From: Tubulanus polymorphus
Taxonomy: Eukaryota > Nemertea > Palaeonemertea > Tubulaniformes > Tubulanidae
DNA: 64,000 bases
Reading direction: 5' to 3'
NCBI RefSeq assembly: GCF_964204645.1
Contig: NC_134033.1
Span: 1,164,631-1,228,630, forward strand
A program made the translations under genes and the position numbers. The notes under the pieces are model-generated. The model saw only the letters and a list, made by a program, of their open reading frames with translations, made no database searches and had not been told where the DNA came from. Positions 52,412-64,000 of the stretch are shown here, piece by piece. Each line of letters starts with the position of its first letter. Position 1 is the first letter of the stretch.

Positions 52412-54016
52412 CATTTTATAAAGGAGCATTTAACCTCTATAGTAAACTGAATATAGACTCTAGGTTCTACAGATGTAGCTTAAAGATCCCAGTTCCACTT
52501 TTTTGAGTTTAAGTCCAGTAAAAGTTGTTAATAACGCCATTGTTGGTACCAATAAAAAGGTATGGTATTTATACATTTCAGATTCCATTATTTATAAATA
52601 ATGGACTCTAAAACATTTAGAGTCCATGGTTTGTATATAATGATATATATGTATGTTGAATTCGAGTCAGATCTGGAGCAAATTTGTTCTCAGAAAAATG
52701 TTTGGGTTAAAGCGAACAGTGGCGTTAATAGGACGGCAGCGTTTAACGGACTTGGACTGTACATCAATTAAAAACTGAAGTATTTTTTGCATAATGAGTT
52801 TTGAAGGTTGAGCTAACATTAACACTGTTGAACTGGCCCCGAGCTAAAATTATTGGCTATGTTTATACTTGAATTTATAACTTAATTCACAAAGGACTTA
52901 AGGGAAATTTAATGGTGGGTCCAGGGAATCTCATTATTAGACTTATTTAATTTTTTCTTAAGATATTTTTTTTTTCAATGATGATGGCATTCCTAGGAGA
53001 AATGTTGTTTACACTTTTGTTAAATATGATTCGTATATAAGTAAAATTGTATTTATTTATTCAGACTTCGTTTGTATAGAATAAAAAATCATCTTCCGTT
53101 TAGAAATCGTTTTATTGTCTTTAATTTTGATTTCGAGGGTTCGGTATTATATATCAAAAAGGTTTTCGCATCATTTTACTAATATAGGAGAAAACGGCTG
53201 AATCGGCACCCGCCTGAAGCGAAAATTATTTTTCATAACCCTCAGGTGCTGCCAGCTAGTAACAGTTAAGCGAACTATAGCTGTTGTAGGCATTCCATCG
53301 TATTAAAATCCTCCCCGAAATCGAGAGAAATTTCCTACCACTCGCAAAGGAGAGCTTAAAATGACCTAAGATACTCGTTAAAAATCTAAATAATTAGTTA
53401 ACAACTTGAATTATTTTTCTAAATAAGTTTCTGCCCACAAAACTACGAAATAAGGATAGAAAAGTTAATTTAAGTGAACCTTGTTATGAGCTGAGGGAAG
53501 AGTACGGAACAGCTAATTGATTACGAGTGTTTTGCACGGGATTTGAGAACGATTCATCGTTTATAATAGTGTTTTTAGGCTATAAATATCGCGGGCAGGA
53601 TTTCAATTCGACTTCGGTTGGGATTAGGAAATATCCGAAATTATCGATACCAGGAATAACCGGAGTGTCATGGCTTTTAAGAGGCGAGTTCGCTGAAAAA
53701 CTGTTTAAAAGAACCGTCCGAACGAGTTCAACTCCGTGATCTGTCAAAAAACGTTTTCACCACCACCAGTTGACAGTTATCGGATCGTTTAAATTCGAAT
53801 TTTAAATCGGAATATTTCGCTTTTAAAAATTTGGATATTTTAACCAGGACGATAGTAGCACAGGCCTAGTGCCCAAATTAGGGCAGGTATAGTTTTTATT
53901 AGCGCCCGTAATTTCATCGCTTCATATCTTCGGATTTTGGGAATAGATCCGAGAATTTTAAAAGTCAATGCCCGGATTTTTACAAGCGTTGTTTCCGCGG
54001 CGACCTGACTATTCTC
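51776..54016. other. RCBTB1 3' UTR and spacer before the kinase gene
   Basis: AT-rich DNA with an (ATT)n run near 52390, no coding frame I trust, and the candidate AATAAA at 53080. The kinase promoter should lie in the right part, but I see no clear core elements. Confidence 0.5.
53080..53085 (+). terminator. Candidate polyadenylation signal of RCBTB1
   Basis: AATAAA occurs about 1.55 kb after the stop codon and is followed by a T-rich stretch (TTTTATTGTCTTTAATTTTG). If used, the 3' UTR would include the foldback element at 51638-51775. Confidence 0.4.
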
Positions 54017-54194
54017 ATGGCCGCTACGACTCCTCAAAGTAGCAGCAGTCCGACTCCGTTAACGGCGACTTCGAAAACGAAGGACTCCGCCGTCGTCGTC
54101 AGTCCCGTGACTCCCGCTACGAATAAAGACAAACTGGCTGCGGCAGGTGACTTCGAATTCTCGTTGGACCGACTAGAAACGCTGACCACGATTG
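54017..54194 (+). CDS. First coding exon of a PRKX / Pka-C3-like AGC kinase (partial)
   Basis: The ATG at 54017 opens a Ser/Thr/Pro-rich leader. The exon ends with FEFSLDRLETLTTIG directly before a GTAAGT donor at 54195. In PRKX and Pka-C3 kinases a low-complexity leader precedes a similar hydrophobic block that enters the glycine loop (family pattern TVGTGTFGRV). Here the exon would stop just before that GTGTFG, which must be in a downstream exon. I find no exon carrying GTGTFG between 54195 and 64000, so the first intron would be at least 9.8 kb. Identity rests on about 15 residues; other PKA-like kinases remain possible. Confidence 0.55.
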
Positions 54195-54419
54195 GTAAGT
54201 CTGAAATTTTGATTATTTTTCGGGTGCATGTTTTATTTTTACAGCCTGTTTTTAGACTTTTTCTCAAGGTATCTAAAAAATGGGGTTCAGAGCCTGATAT
54301 CTAAACCCTTCACTATCTACTCTCCCTAGAGAAGTACCTCAAAACCTAGCCCCCCTTATTGTAAAGTCTTTGAACCATTGATCAGCCTAACTAGGTCGAC
54401 TAGCTCTTTCTTGTCATTC

Positions 54420-55070
54420 CGATATCCTCTCCTCTCTCTTCTCTCTCCTCTCTCCTCTCACCTCTCCCCTCTCTCCTTTCCTGACTCTTCTCTCTCTTCT
54501 CTCACTTCTGTTTCTCCTCTTTCCTATCTCTTCTCCCCTGTTCTCTCTCTCCCCTTTCTCCTCTCCTCTCTCCCTCTCTCCCCTTTCTCTCTCTTCTGTC
54601 TCTCCTCTCTCACTTCTGTTTCTCCTCTTTCCTATCTCTTCTCCCCTTTCTCTCCTCTCTTTCTCTCTCTCTCCTCTCTCTCTCTCGTCTCTCTCGTCTA
54701 GTGTTGCTGGTGGTTGCTTTAGGTGTTTATATTATTAAATTAATGATGAAAGATTCACGTTATTCAGAGTTCATTAATTTTCAGTCTCAGAGCCTTAAAG
54801 CTTCCCTATTACTCCCCTCACTCCCCTCAGCCTACAGCTTCGTTCCCCTCACTTCCCCTTGCCCCTTCACTCCCCATTCAGCCTACAGCTTCCCCTCATT
54901 CCCCTCAGCCATTCACTCCCCTACAACTTCCCCCTCACCCCTTCACTCCCCTCGCTCCCCTCAGCCTATAGCTTCCCCTCACTTCCCCTCGCCCCTTCAC
55001 TCCCCTCATCCGACAGCTCTCCCCTCAGCCCCTCACTCTCCTCAACCCCTCACTCCCCTCATCTATCCAA
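54420..55070. repeat. CT-rich and CCCCTCA-rich simple repeats
   Basis: 54420-54690 is CTCTCCTCTCTC-type. 54800-55070 is imperfect CTTCCCCTCACTCCCCTCAG-like units of about 20 bp. One CCCCCTATGACATCATC unit follows at 55097. Confidence 0.88.
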
Positions 55071-55589
55071 AAAGACGACAGCCTCCATCAAAATCCCCCT
55101 ATGACATCATCAAATCGTATGTGAACTGTAGGCTAAGGCTGGCATTTTTAGGCGTACACGGTATTATTCTAAGTATCCTATAAACGCAGCTAATACATAT
55201 TTCTAGAGAATGATCAGTATTTGTTGAGTCAGGTATTTTTACTCGAATGCGAAGAAAAGGGAAAAAGTAACGAAGTCTATTCCAGCGCAGGCAGATAGAG
55301 GCTTGTGTATATATCGTACAACGGCGCCGATGATCGCTTTATTTTCTCGGAAACTCTCTCAGTCTCTCTACCTTCTCTCTTACCTCCTCTCCTCTCTCTA
55401 TCTCCTCTTCCTCCTCTTCGCTTCTTTCAGCTCTTCTATAATTCAGTAGGACATCTCATTGTGGATCTCATTTTACGTTTTCAACCGCACTCTACAATGC
55501 AGTTATCTCTGACTCTGATATTGGGAGTAGTTTTTTGGCTACTGCTGCGCTAAACGTCTCTTTTAAGATTGCTTGTGATATCGTAGGAT

Positions 55590-56115
55590 AGTTGTGTAGA
55601 CTGCCCAGGACTGGATCTCATAGACTGCCCAGGATTGGGTGCCATAGACTCCCCAGGACAGGGTCTCAGATTGCCCGAGATCGGGTGCCATAGACTGCCC
55701 AGGACAGGGTTTCAGATTGCCCAGTATCGGGTGCCATAGACTGCCCAGGACTGGGTCCGAAAGATTGCCCTGGATCGGATACCATAGACTGCCCATGACT
55801 GGGTCCTAAAGATTGCCCTGGATCGGGTACCATAGACTGCCCAGGACTGGGTCCGAAAGATTGCCCTGGATCGGATACCATAGACTGCCCATGACTGGGT
55901 CCTAAAGATTGCCCTGGATCGGGTACCATAGACTGCCCAGGACTGGGTCCTAAAGATTGCCCTGGATCGGGTGCCATAGACTGCCCAGGAATGGGTCTCA
56001 GATTGCCCAAGATCGGGCGCCATAGACTGCCCAGGACTGGGTCCGAAAGGTTACCCTGGATCGGGTGCCATAGACTGCCCAAGAATGGATCTCATAGACT
56101 GCCCAAGACCGGGTT
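55590..56115. repeat. 48 bp tandem array
   Basis: About eleven copies of a unit with ATAGACTGCCCAGGACTGGG and AAAGATTGCCCTGGATCGGG. Some units lack part of the second half, giving about 40 bp variants. Confidence 0.94.
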
Positions 56116-56974
56116 TTGATACGCGTATCAGGTCTATTTGTCTTCCATAGATCAGGATCTAATAGGCCTAACTTAAGTCCAGTTTCATGATGAATTAAAA
56201 CCATTTTCAGAATTTGATTCATCACTTTTTGTAAAAAAATAAATATTAACGATGTACCCCCTGAATTAGAATCTAAATTTGGACGAAGCCGGTCTCAATT
56301 ATTCCATCCCCGTTCAAATGACAAAACCGAACGAAAATCAAACTCTTTTACCGAAAAACAATGGTTGTTTTTGCTCGACTTTTTGAGGTCGAATAAGAAA
56401 GCTGATAAAAATATAAATCGCGAGATAAAATGATGGAGTCGAGTGCAAATGTAAATCACCCGAGGTCGCGATTAGAAGCAATTGAAAAGTTTATCTATTT
56501 AATCGCGTCGAAGGCGGCCCCGATCGAGGCTATTTCGATGATCGAAACTAGACAAAACCGTTCCATATTTTTTATCAAGACCAGGGTCTTAAACGTATAA
56601 AGAATATTTATAGACTCTCCTACGACTAAAAATAGTTTTGAATTTCTAAAACGTTCGATCTGGTTTTTGTGCGTTGTCTATTTTTTGTCAGTTGTAAATA
56701 GCTCTTCGCGAAGTCTTTTCAAATATTGACTTCGTTTGAATCGAGAGACATGTGAAATGTTTTCTACGGGTATTCGCGGTAATTCTTTACCGCGTGGATA
56801 ATGCGAAACGTCGCCGTGGAACAGGTTTTCTTCTCAGGGGGGGGGGGCGCGTTTTCCACCTTATAGGCCGACACTGTGACCTTTAAATTGGAAAGTGTTT
56901 GTATAACAGTTACATAAGCCCCTGAAAAATATGACAGATAACTAACTACTGTTTTGCTAACCTGACCCATTTCT

Positions 56975-57110
56975 ACAGTTGTGTGGATGAGTGTTGATCC
57001 AGTTCCACAACTGTTTAGTTGACTGGATCCAGTTCCACGCTGTGTGGATGACTTGATCCAGTTCCACAATTGTGTGGATGACTGTGGATCCAGTTAAACA
57101 GTTTTGTAGG
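56975..57110. repeat. GATCCAGTTCCACAACTGTG repeats
   Basis: Four units of about 28-38 bp of the GTGGAACTGGATC family with a GTGTGGATGACT spacer. Confidence 0.85.
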
Positions 57111-57239
57111 TTTTATTTTGCTCTGGCTCCAGATATTATCTATTATCCAGTATTATCTGAACCCGCGGATGTTTGGGTTTAGTTTTTTTAGCCTGGACCA
57201 AGTTCCTTTTTGCATTCATAGCCCGTGTGTGGTTTGTTT

Positions 57240-57420
57240 ATACCAGGTGACCAGTTCTGGCCAATCAGAAGCTATGGTTAGTGGTCAATCTGCATATCAG
57301 ATGTCTAACTCTGACCAATCACAAGCCTAGGTTTAGGGTTAGTGGTCAATCTGCATATCAGGTGACCAGTTCTGACCAATCAGAAGCTAGGGATAGGGTT
57401 AACAGTCAGGTGAATGTTGA
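57240..57420. repeat. CCAATCAGAAGCTA tandem units
   Basis: Three units of about 55-60 bp with GACCAGTTCTGACCAATCAG and GGTCAATCTGCATATCAG. Words such as GATTGG/CCAATC and TAGGGTTAG resemble the 31480 array. Confidence 0.8.
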
Positions 57421-57489
57421 CATACAAATAAAATCAGTTCAAGTCCTTTGACAGCTTTACAGTTTGTCAATTACAGAATTGGGATTGAC

Positions 57490-57835
57490 TGTGAATTGAG
57501 TTCCACAGTTGTGTGGATTTAATTTGAATCTGAATCTAGTTCCACAGTCATGTGGACCCCTTTAATTTGACTGTGAACTCAATTCCACAGTTGTATGGGT
57601 TTAATTCGACTATGAATCCAGTTCCACAGTTGTGTGTGGGTTTAATTTGTCTCTGAACCCAGTTGCACAGTTGTGTAAGTTAAGTTTGTCTCTGAACCCA
57701 GTTGCACAGTTGTGTAAGTTAAGTTTGTCTCTGAACCCAGTTGCACAGTTGTGTAAGTTAAGTTTGTCTCTGAACCCAGTTGCACAGTTGTGTAAGTTAT
57801 GTTTGTCTCTGAACCCAGTTGCACAGTGTTGTGTC
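57490..57835. repeat. 39-50 bp tandem array with AGTTGCACAGTTGTGTAAGT
   Basis: The first part has about 45 bp units (CAGTTCCACAGTTGTGTGG). It changes into five near-identical 39 bp units with CTGAACCCAGTTGCACAG, showing a local expansion from a diverged founder. Confidence 0.93.
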
Positions 57836-58204
57836 ATGTTTTAACTTCACCCGGTTTATGGCCCTCTCTCTGAACTATCAATGTATTTGTGTCGTTTTCT
57901 ATGAATTACATTCAACCATTAATTGCTTTTTTCTCCGATTTCGTAGAAATATTGATAATAAAAGACCCGCAAGTATTGATCCTGCGTTGACCTACAGTTA
58001 ATCAATGCTGCTAGCTTCCATCACTATAGATACACAGTCAACAGATATAAATGTTTGATGCGGTATTTTTACTCTTTTTTTCAAACGCTTCAAAACAGTA
58101 TTTCTATTACTTATTTTGACTTATCACTCTGCACCTTGACTCCCCTCCATTCTCAGGCTCTGGACCTTCTCGTTCTGGACCCTTCAGCCTCTCGGCCTGA
58201 ACTA

Positions 58205-58945
58205 CAAACACCAGACATTAGACATTAGTATCAACGCACTTTCATAAACTGATCGTCCACACTTCACATGTATTCAGTGCTTCACCTGAGACATTTTTGA
58301 TTGAAAATGAACTACAAACACCAGATATTCGACATTTTATCAGCACACTTTCTAAAACTGATCGTCCACACTTCACATGTGTTCAGTGCTTCACCCGAGA
58401 CATTTCTAATTGAAAATGAACTACAAACACCAGATATTCGACATTTTATCAGCACACTTTCTAAAACTGATCGTCCACACTTCACATGTGTTCAGTGCTT
58501 CACCCGAGACATTTCTAATTGAAAATGAACTACAAACACCAGATATTAGACATTTTATCAGCACACTTTCTAAAACTGATCGTCCACACTTCACATGTGA
58601 TCAGTGCTTCACCTGAGACATTTCTAATTGAAAATGAACTACAAACACCAGACATTAGACATTTTATCAGCACACTTTCATAAACTGTTCGTCCACACTT
58701 CACATGTGTTCAGTGCTTCACGTGAGACATTTCTAATTGAAAATGAACTACAAACACCAGTTATTAGACATTTTATCAGCACACTTTCAAAAACTGATCG
58801 TCCACACTTCACATGTGTTCAGTGCTTCACCTGAGACATTTCTAATTGAAAATGAACTACAAACACCAGACATTAGACATTAGTATCAGCGCACTTTCAA
58901 AAACTGATCGTCCACACTTCACATGTGTTCAGATCTTCACCTGTT
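58205..58945 (-). repeat. 109 bp satellite, locus 2 (inverted)
   Basis: Seven copies of the 47512 unit in reverse complement (GATCGTCCACACTTCACATG, GTTCAGTGCTTCACCTGAGA, CTACAAACACCAGA). Confidence 0.95.
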
Positions 58946-59154
58946 ATTTGACACATTCGTTCAAATAATAATCATTGATTCCAATAGAATTGTGATCTGT
59001 ATTTGTACATGTTATTGTTATAGGTATGTTTGACGGATCAAAGCAAATATTGCCATAAACCATAAACCAGAGTTTGCGTATAAAACAAATCAATACTTAA
59101 AAACCATCGATAATGTTATTTCTATACGGACTAGCATAGTAACATGATTCTAGT

Positions 59155-59525
59155 GTCACTGCTGTAGGATCCAACAGGTGTCGCGAGTGTGCAGTAGGAC
59201 ATCAACTACTGCGGCAATAGAGGATTCCACTTGTGGCAAGTGAGGATCAACTAGGTGTCGCTAGTGTACAGTACTACTGCTGCAATAGAGGATTCCACTT
59301 GTGGCAAGTGAGGATCAACTAGGTGTCGCTAGTGTACAGTACTACTGCAGCAATAGAGGATTCCACTTGTGGCAAGTGAGGATCAACTAGGTGTCGCTAG
59401 TGTACAGTACTACTGCTGCAATAGAGGATTCCACTTGTGGCAAGTGAGGATCAACTAGGTGTCGCTAGTGTACAGTACTACTGCAGCAATAGAGGATTCC
59501 ACTAGTGGCAAGTGAGGATCCATTG
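59155..59525. repeat. 68 bp tandem array with AACTAGGTGTCGCTAGTGTA
   Basis: Five units with GATTCCACTTGTGGCAAGTG and ACAGTACTACTGC. Related to the array at 8960. Confidence 0.93.
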
Positions 59526-59929
59526 ATTGATATTTACTGTTTCAATCTAACAGTAATAAGAGCCGTTGTGTTGTATTACAGTGTTATTGGTTCTGTCAAT
59601 TGTTTGTTAAATAAACCGCTGGTCTATGCGTATCTCATCGCTGAGACTGATTGAATGAAGAAGGATGAGGCTGCTGGTGCTGCTGCTGCTGCTGCTGCTG
59701 CTCCTGATGCGGCGAAAATGAACTAATTTGTTTCGCCCCCAATAATCAAGATGGGAAGATCTTATTGAGAAATTGATGATCGTATAGCTTTTAGGCGGTC
59801 ATTCCAGATAAAAGGCCGCGCCCTATTACTAGTACAGCGCAGGAGCGTGGTGGTGGATGGGCTTAAGAGAGGGCAAAAAATACGAACCCCGGCCGCAGAT
59901 CCGTCTTTGGTCTATTACACCTCCACCCG

Positions 59930-60092
59930 AGATTTCTTGGGCAGACAGGTAGCCACCCAACAGCTACCAGTCTACGTATTCAACCAATCAGATGCGTAAC
60001 AAATCAGCCAGTGGAAAACAATGCATTTGATTGGCTGAATACATAGACTGGTGGCCGCTTAACGGCAACCTGTCCGCCCAAGAAATCTTGGG
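59930..60092. mobile_element. Foldback MITE with AGATTTCTTGGGCRGACAGG ends
   Basis: About 163 bp. Arms of about 65 bp pair with moderate divergence: left AGATTTCTTGGGCAGACAGG and ACCAGTCTACGTATTCAACC, right inverse GGTTGAATACGTAGACT-like with CCTGTCCGCCCAAGAAATCT. Confidence 0.82.
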
Positions 60093-60410
60093 CAATGTAT
60101 TGGACGAATGAAGGAACCAGGGTTTGTGTTGGCATGAGCCTCAGCGGGCGACAATCAAACCCTGGCAAGCGAGGATCAAGAGTTATCCCAGTGTTAAGTC
60201 GAGTCTTAAGGGGTAAAAGCTGAGTTGTGCATCTTATCAGTGGGATAAGCCGGTATATAATAAGACATGGCTATAAAAAGCACAATATAAACCGGTGTTG
60301 TCTCTGTGTGTGTGTGTGAGTGCGTCTAGGTGTATTGATACATAATACAGTAATAGATCACACACAGTTTAAAGGGCGTGGTTTGTTTCTATTATTTTTA
60401 CACGCGCGGA

Positions 60411-61000
60411 TGATGCTCCAGTGTAGTGCAGCGTAGTGCGATGTAGTGTAACTGGGTCACTGATTTACACTTTCAGCACCGCCAGTGATACACACACCGA
60501 TGATGCTACAGCGTAGTGCGATGAAGTGCCGCGTAGTGCGATGTAGTGTAACTGGGTCACTGATCTACACTCTCAGCACTGCCAGTGATACACACACCGA
60601 TGATGCTCCAGCGTAGTGCGATGTAGTGCAGCGTAGTGCGATGTAGTGAAACTGGGTCACTGATTTACACTTTCAGCACCGCCAGTGATACACACACCGA
60701 TGATGCTACAGCGTAGTGCGATGAAGTGCCGCGTAGTGCGATGTAGTGTAACTGGGTCACTGATCTACACTCTCAGCACTGCCAGTGATACACACACCGA
60801 TGATGCTCCAGCGTAGTGCGATGTAGTGCAGCGTAGTGCGATGTAGTGTAACTGGGTCACTGATTTACACTCAGCGCCGCCAGTGATACACACACCGATG
60901 ATGCTCCAGTGTAGTGCAGTGTAGTGCGATGAAGTGCAGCGTAGTGCGATGTAGTGTAACTGGGTCACTGATCTACACTCTCAGCACCGCCAGTGACGGT
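60411..61000. repeat. About 100 bp satellite with dimeric higher order
   Basis: Six units starting TGATGCTCCA or TGATGCTACA at 60411, 60501, 60601, 60701, 60801 and 60899. Units alternate in spelling from 60501 to 60801, so the effective repeat there is about 200 bp. GTAGTGCGATGTAGTG subrepeats occur inside each. Confidence 0.93.
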
Positions 61001-61299
61001 GCATTATTTCTGTGTCTTGTCTGTTGTTTTTGAAAAGCAATTTTCTTCCGGCGCTGGTCGAATTATTTCAAAATTCGCAGCAGCAGCAGCAGCTATTATT
61101 AGTCTGTGACTGGAGTCGGTTTTCTGTCAACGGTTTCTGTCTATTTGAAGATTTCAATTTAAAACACGTAGGAACGGTCGTCGTATGAATTTGATGATGT
61201 CATATGCCGGGGATATTTAACGTAGGCAGATATCTTTCTTTTCTTTGATGATCTAAATATAGGAGGAATCGAGTTCATGTTTATCGATTGGCACGTAGT

Positions 61300-61330
61300 T
61301 ATTTGATGATGTCATAAGGGGATTACGGAG
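61300..61330 (-). repeat. CCCCCTATGACATCATC unit, reverse orientation
   Basis: Reads GATGATGTCATAAGGGGATT. Two more reverse units are at 62565-62590 and 62620-62642. Confidence 0.85.
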
Positions 61331-61469
61331 GTGTATGATAATACCCACTCAGATGACAGTCTATTTTTAAAGACGTGTATGTATGTATATCTATGCGTGC
61401 GTATGGCTCACGTCGTTTCATCTCATTTCCTTAAATTATATACCTTTCTTACTAACTTCACCTCTATTT

Positions 61470-62020
<551 letters not shown>

Positions 62021-63289
62021 TCGTCTCTACCCCCTCACCACCGTTGATTGAGTAATGACTCATTGAGTGTAGCGAGTACATTGCCATTAGATCCTGCTCT
62101 ATAATACATTGATTTTTCCTCTCTCTGTCTCTCTATCCGCGGTCCAACACGCGCACTGACGACAAGTTCCTCCTCGGTTCCCTCCGACATTATTTTTTAA
62201 CCCGACCGACCGACGACCGACAGTTCGCAAGACGAGTTGTCGACGGGCAAAAAAATCTTTTGATGGCGAAGTTTCCGAAAATATCCTCAGCAGACGACGA
62301 CGACTTTCATCTGCAGCTCTTTTTCTCAAACTGAAAATATCGATGAAAAGTTTGCGCTCCTCAATTTAAGTAGAAAAATTGATATAGCTGAACGCCCCCT
62401 TTTTTGCGCAACTATTTTCTGCAGTTTGTTCTAGAAAAGTTTCCAGATGTGAAAAAATCTTCGTGGTGGGGGGGGGGGTTTACCAGGACTTACAATAAAC
62501 TGAGGTTCCTCTAAAAATCAGGTTTTGAATATAAAGCGTACGGATAGGTTTGTTGACAGCAAATTGATGATGTCATAGGGGGATTAACAGAGGCAGCCAT
62601 CTTTGTAAATCACTAGGTAATTTGATGATGTCATAGGGGGATCGGTAGGTAAATGGGTGAACCCGGCATTGGGTTTTCGGCTTGACTTCGTAGATGAACC
62701 GCTTCCCGAAGTCTGAATTCGGATTATTTCTTCAGAGCGTCTGCCGAGCTTCCGCATTTTGTATACAACATACATAGATAACGGGTTCGAGTATCATTCG
62801 TTTTGAATATACAAGAAAACCGGGAGTTCCGCGAAAAAAGAACCGCGCATGCAGCATCGCAAGCAGCTTGCAGCGTGCACTCGTTACTGGGTGTATGTAA
62901 ACCCACACCTGCGGCAAACTGGAAAAACATTCGCTAATCTATCGGGCCACCACGCAGCGCAGCGCGAGAAGGCATGGAAAAATATATATACCCGGTACTA
63001 CAGGCCTTGACATGATTTCCGTGCGATGATTGCTGTTGAAAATAGACCTAGCTATCTCTCTGTGCGCGCTTGGTGTTTTTAATGATAATAACTCTTTATG
63101 CATAACTGGTTGAAATATGTTGATTGTCATCGGAACCGATGTGTCAGTATAGAAAACGAGTATGTGAAAGTCCGCCCCTGATGTTAGGCTGGTTTTTGAA
63201 AGTCATCCAGATAATTTCGTTCGTTAGGAACTTTTTGAGATCTTCTTTGCCAAAACTTCAATTTAACAAGTCCTGATTTGAACAAGAAT

Positions 63290-63680
63290 CTACTGTATTT
63301 TTACACTGTATTTCACAAACTCTTACTCAGTATTTGACACCGACTCGGGGTAGAATTTTACCGGTCTCAACTTAACCGCAGTAAGAGACAGAGTCTACTG
63401 TATTTCACAAACTCTTACTCAGTATTTGACACCGACTCGGTGTAGAATTTTACCGGTCTCAACTTGACCGCAGTAAGAGACAGAGTCTACTGTATTTCAC
63501 AAACTCTTACTCAGTATTTGACACCAACTCGGGGTAGAATTTTACCAGTCTCAACTTTACCGCAGTAAGAGACAGAGTCTACTGTATTTCACAAACTCTT
63601 ACTCGGTATTTGACACCAACTCGGGGTAGAATTTTACCGGTCTCAACTTTACCGCAGTAAGAGACAGAGTCTATTGCATT
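63290..63680 (+). repeat. 92 bp satellite, locus 3
   Basis: Four full copies plus a part of the 4826 unit, same orientation as the other two loci. Confidence 0.95.
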
Positions 63681-63719
63681 TCACAAAATCCTCTCTCTCA
63701 GTCCCACATTGAGTGTATC

Positions 63720-63820
63720 TAGGATTGTCATGGTGCTGTAAGATTGTCGTGGTGTTGTAAGATTGTCGTGGTGTTGTAAGATTGTCGTGGTGTTGTAAGA
63801 TTGTTGTGGTGCTGTTACTG
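63720..63820. repeat. 18 bp tandem repeat
   Basis: Five units of GTAAGATTGTCGTGGTGTT with few changes. Confidence 0.92.
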
Positions 63821-64000
63821 TAAGATTGGACGCTGATTTGATTATATTTGATAGAATTACGTTTGCATTCAATTCCCGGTCGAAAATCAATTGAGGAGTT
63901 GACTGCGATATTGAGGGAGGGGAGAGAGGGGTTGGTGAGATAGAGAGGGGGAGAGAGGGACATGAGACGGAAGAAGACAGTGAGGGAGGGAGGTAGGGAG

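Noticed and set aside
55563-56225. Gln/Ser/Pro repeat ORFs on the minus strand
   Set aside because: They are translations of the 48 bp array, with no splice context or non-repeat domain.
58301-58834. Near-identical ORFs with HTSHVFSASPETF
   Set aside because: They are repeated readings of the 109 bp satellite; ATG and stop recur once per one or two units.
62099-62930. Minus-strand ORFs rich in Arg or Cys
   Set aside because: No domain, no consistent splice sites, and they overlap each other and repeat units.

Overview
This 64 kb window is nuclear DNA of an invertebrate animal. Genes are split by GT-AG introns and encode conserved animal proteins, and the non-coding DNA is packed with foldback elements, tandem arrays and microsatellites. 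A non-vertebrate bilaterian fits (for example a spiralian or an invertebrate deuterostome), but the sequence alone does not settle the phylum.

I rebuilt six genes by joining exons at splice sites and checking reading phase. (1) 71-11587, minus: U2SURP (SR140), a U2 snRNP-associated splicing factor, 16 exons, with its 3' end beyond the left edge. (2) 12510-26184, plus: a 23-exon gene for a 1199-residue protein with coiled-coil and WD40-like segments that I cannot name. (3) 27748-33156, minus: WRAP53/TCAB1, the WD40 Cajal-body and telomerase RNP factor, including one short exon found by reading phase and homology. (4) 36604-37311, plus: a single-coding-exon type I membrane protein with a fibronectin III-like ectodomain. 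(5) 43859-51532, plus: RCBTB1/2 (RCC1 repeats plus BTB), 13 exons, 535 residues. (6) 54017-54194, plus: the first coding exon of an AGC kinase of the PRKX/Pka-C3 type, with the rest beyond the right edge. Genes 1 and 2 diverge from a 0.9 kb spacer, and genes 2 and 3 converge. The genes have no obvious shared pathway; this is ordinary animal gene order.

The unusual part is the repeat landscape. A family with the core CCCCCTATGACATCATC occurs roughly fifty times, in introns of most genes and in both orientations. Several foldback (MITE-like) families have related ends (GGRCCCRGTTYCAYAG). Two of these families seem to have seeded tandem satellites: 20-50 bp units carrying AACTGTGGAACTGGATCC, and 47 bp units carrying AAGACCAGTCTAAGCTC. 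TTAA-flanked elements with CCCTTTCAGTGC ends look like piggyBac-type MITEs. A 92 bp satellite recurs at three loci and a 109 bp satellite at two loci in opposite orientations. A near-perfect 69 nt hairpin lies in an RCBTB intron and resembles a microRNA precursor.

Regions 37.3-43.8 kb and 54.2-64 kb hold no gene I can support beyond the kinase exon and one doubtful exon. They carry a decayed LINE 3' end, tRNA-like SINEs, foldback elements, satellites and long CT tracts.
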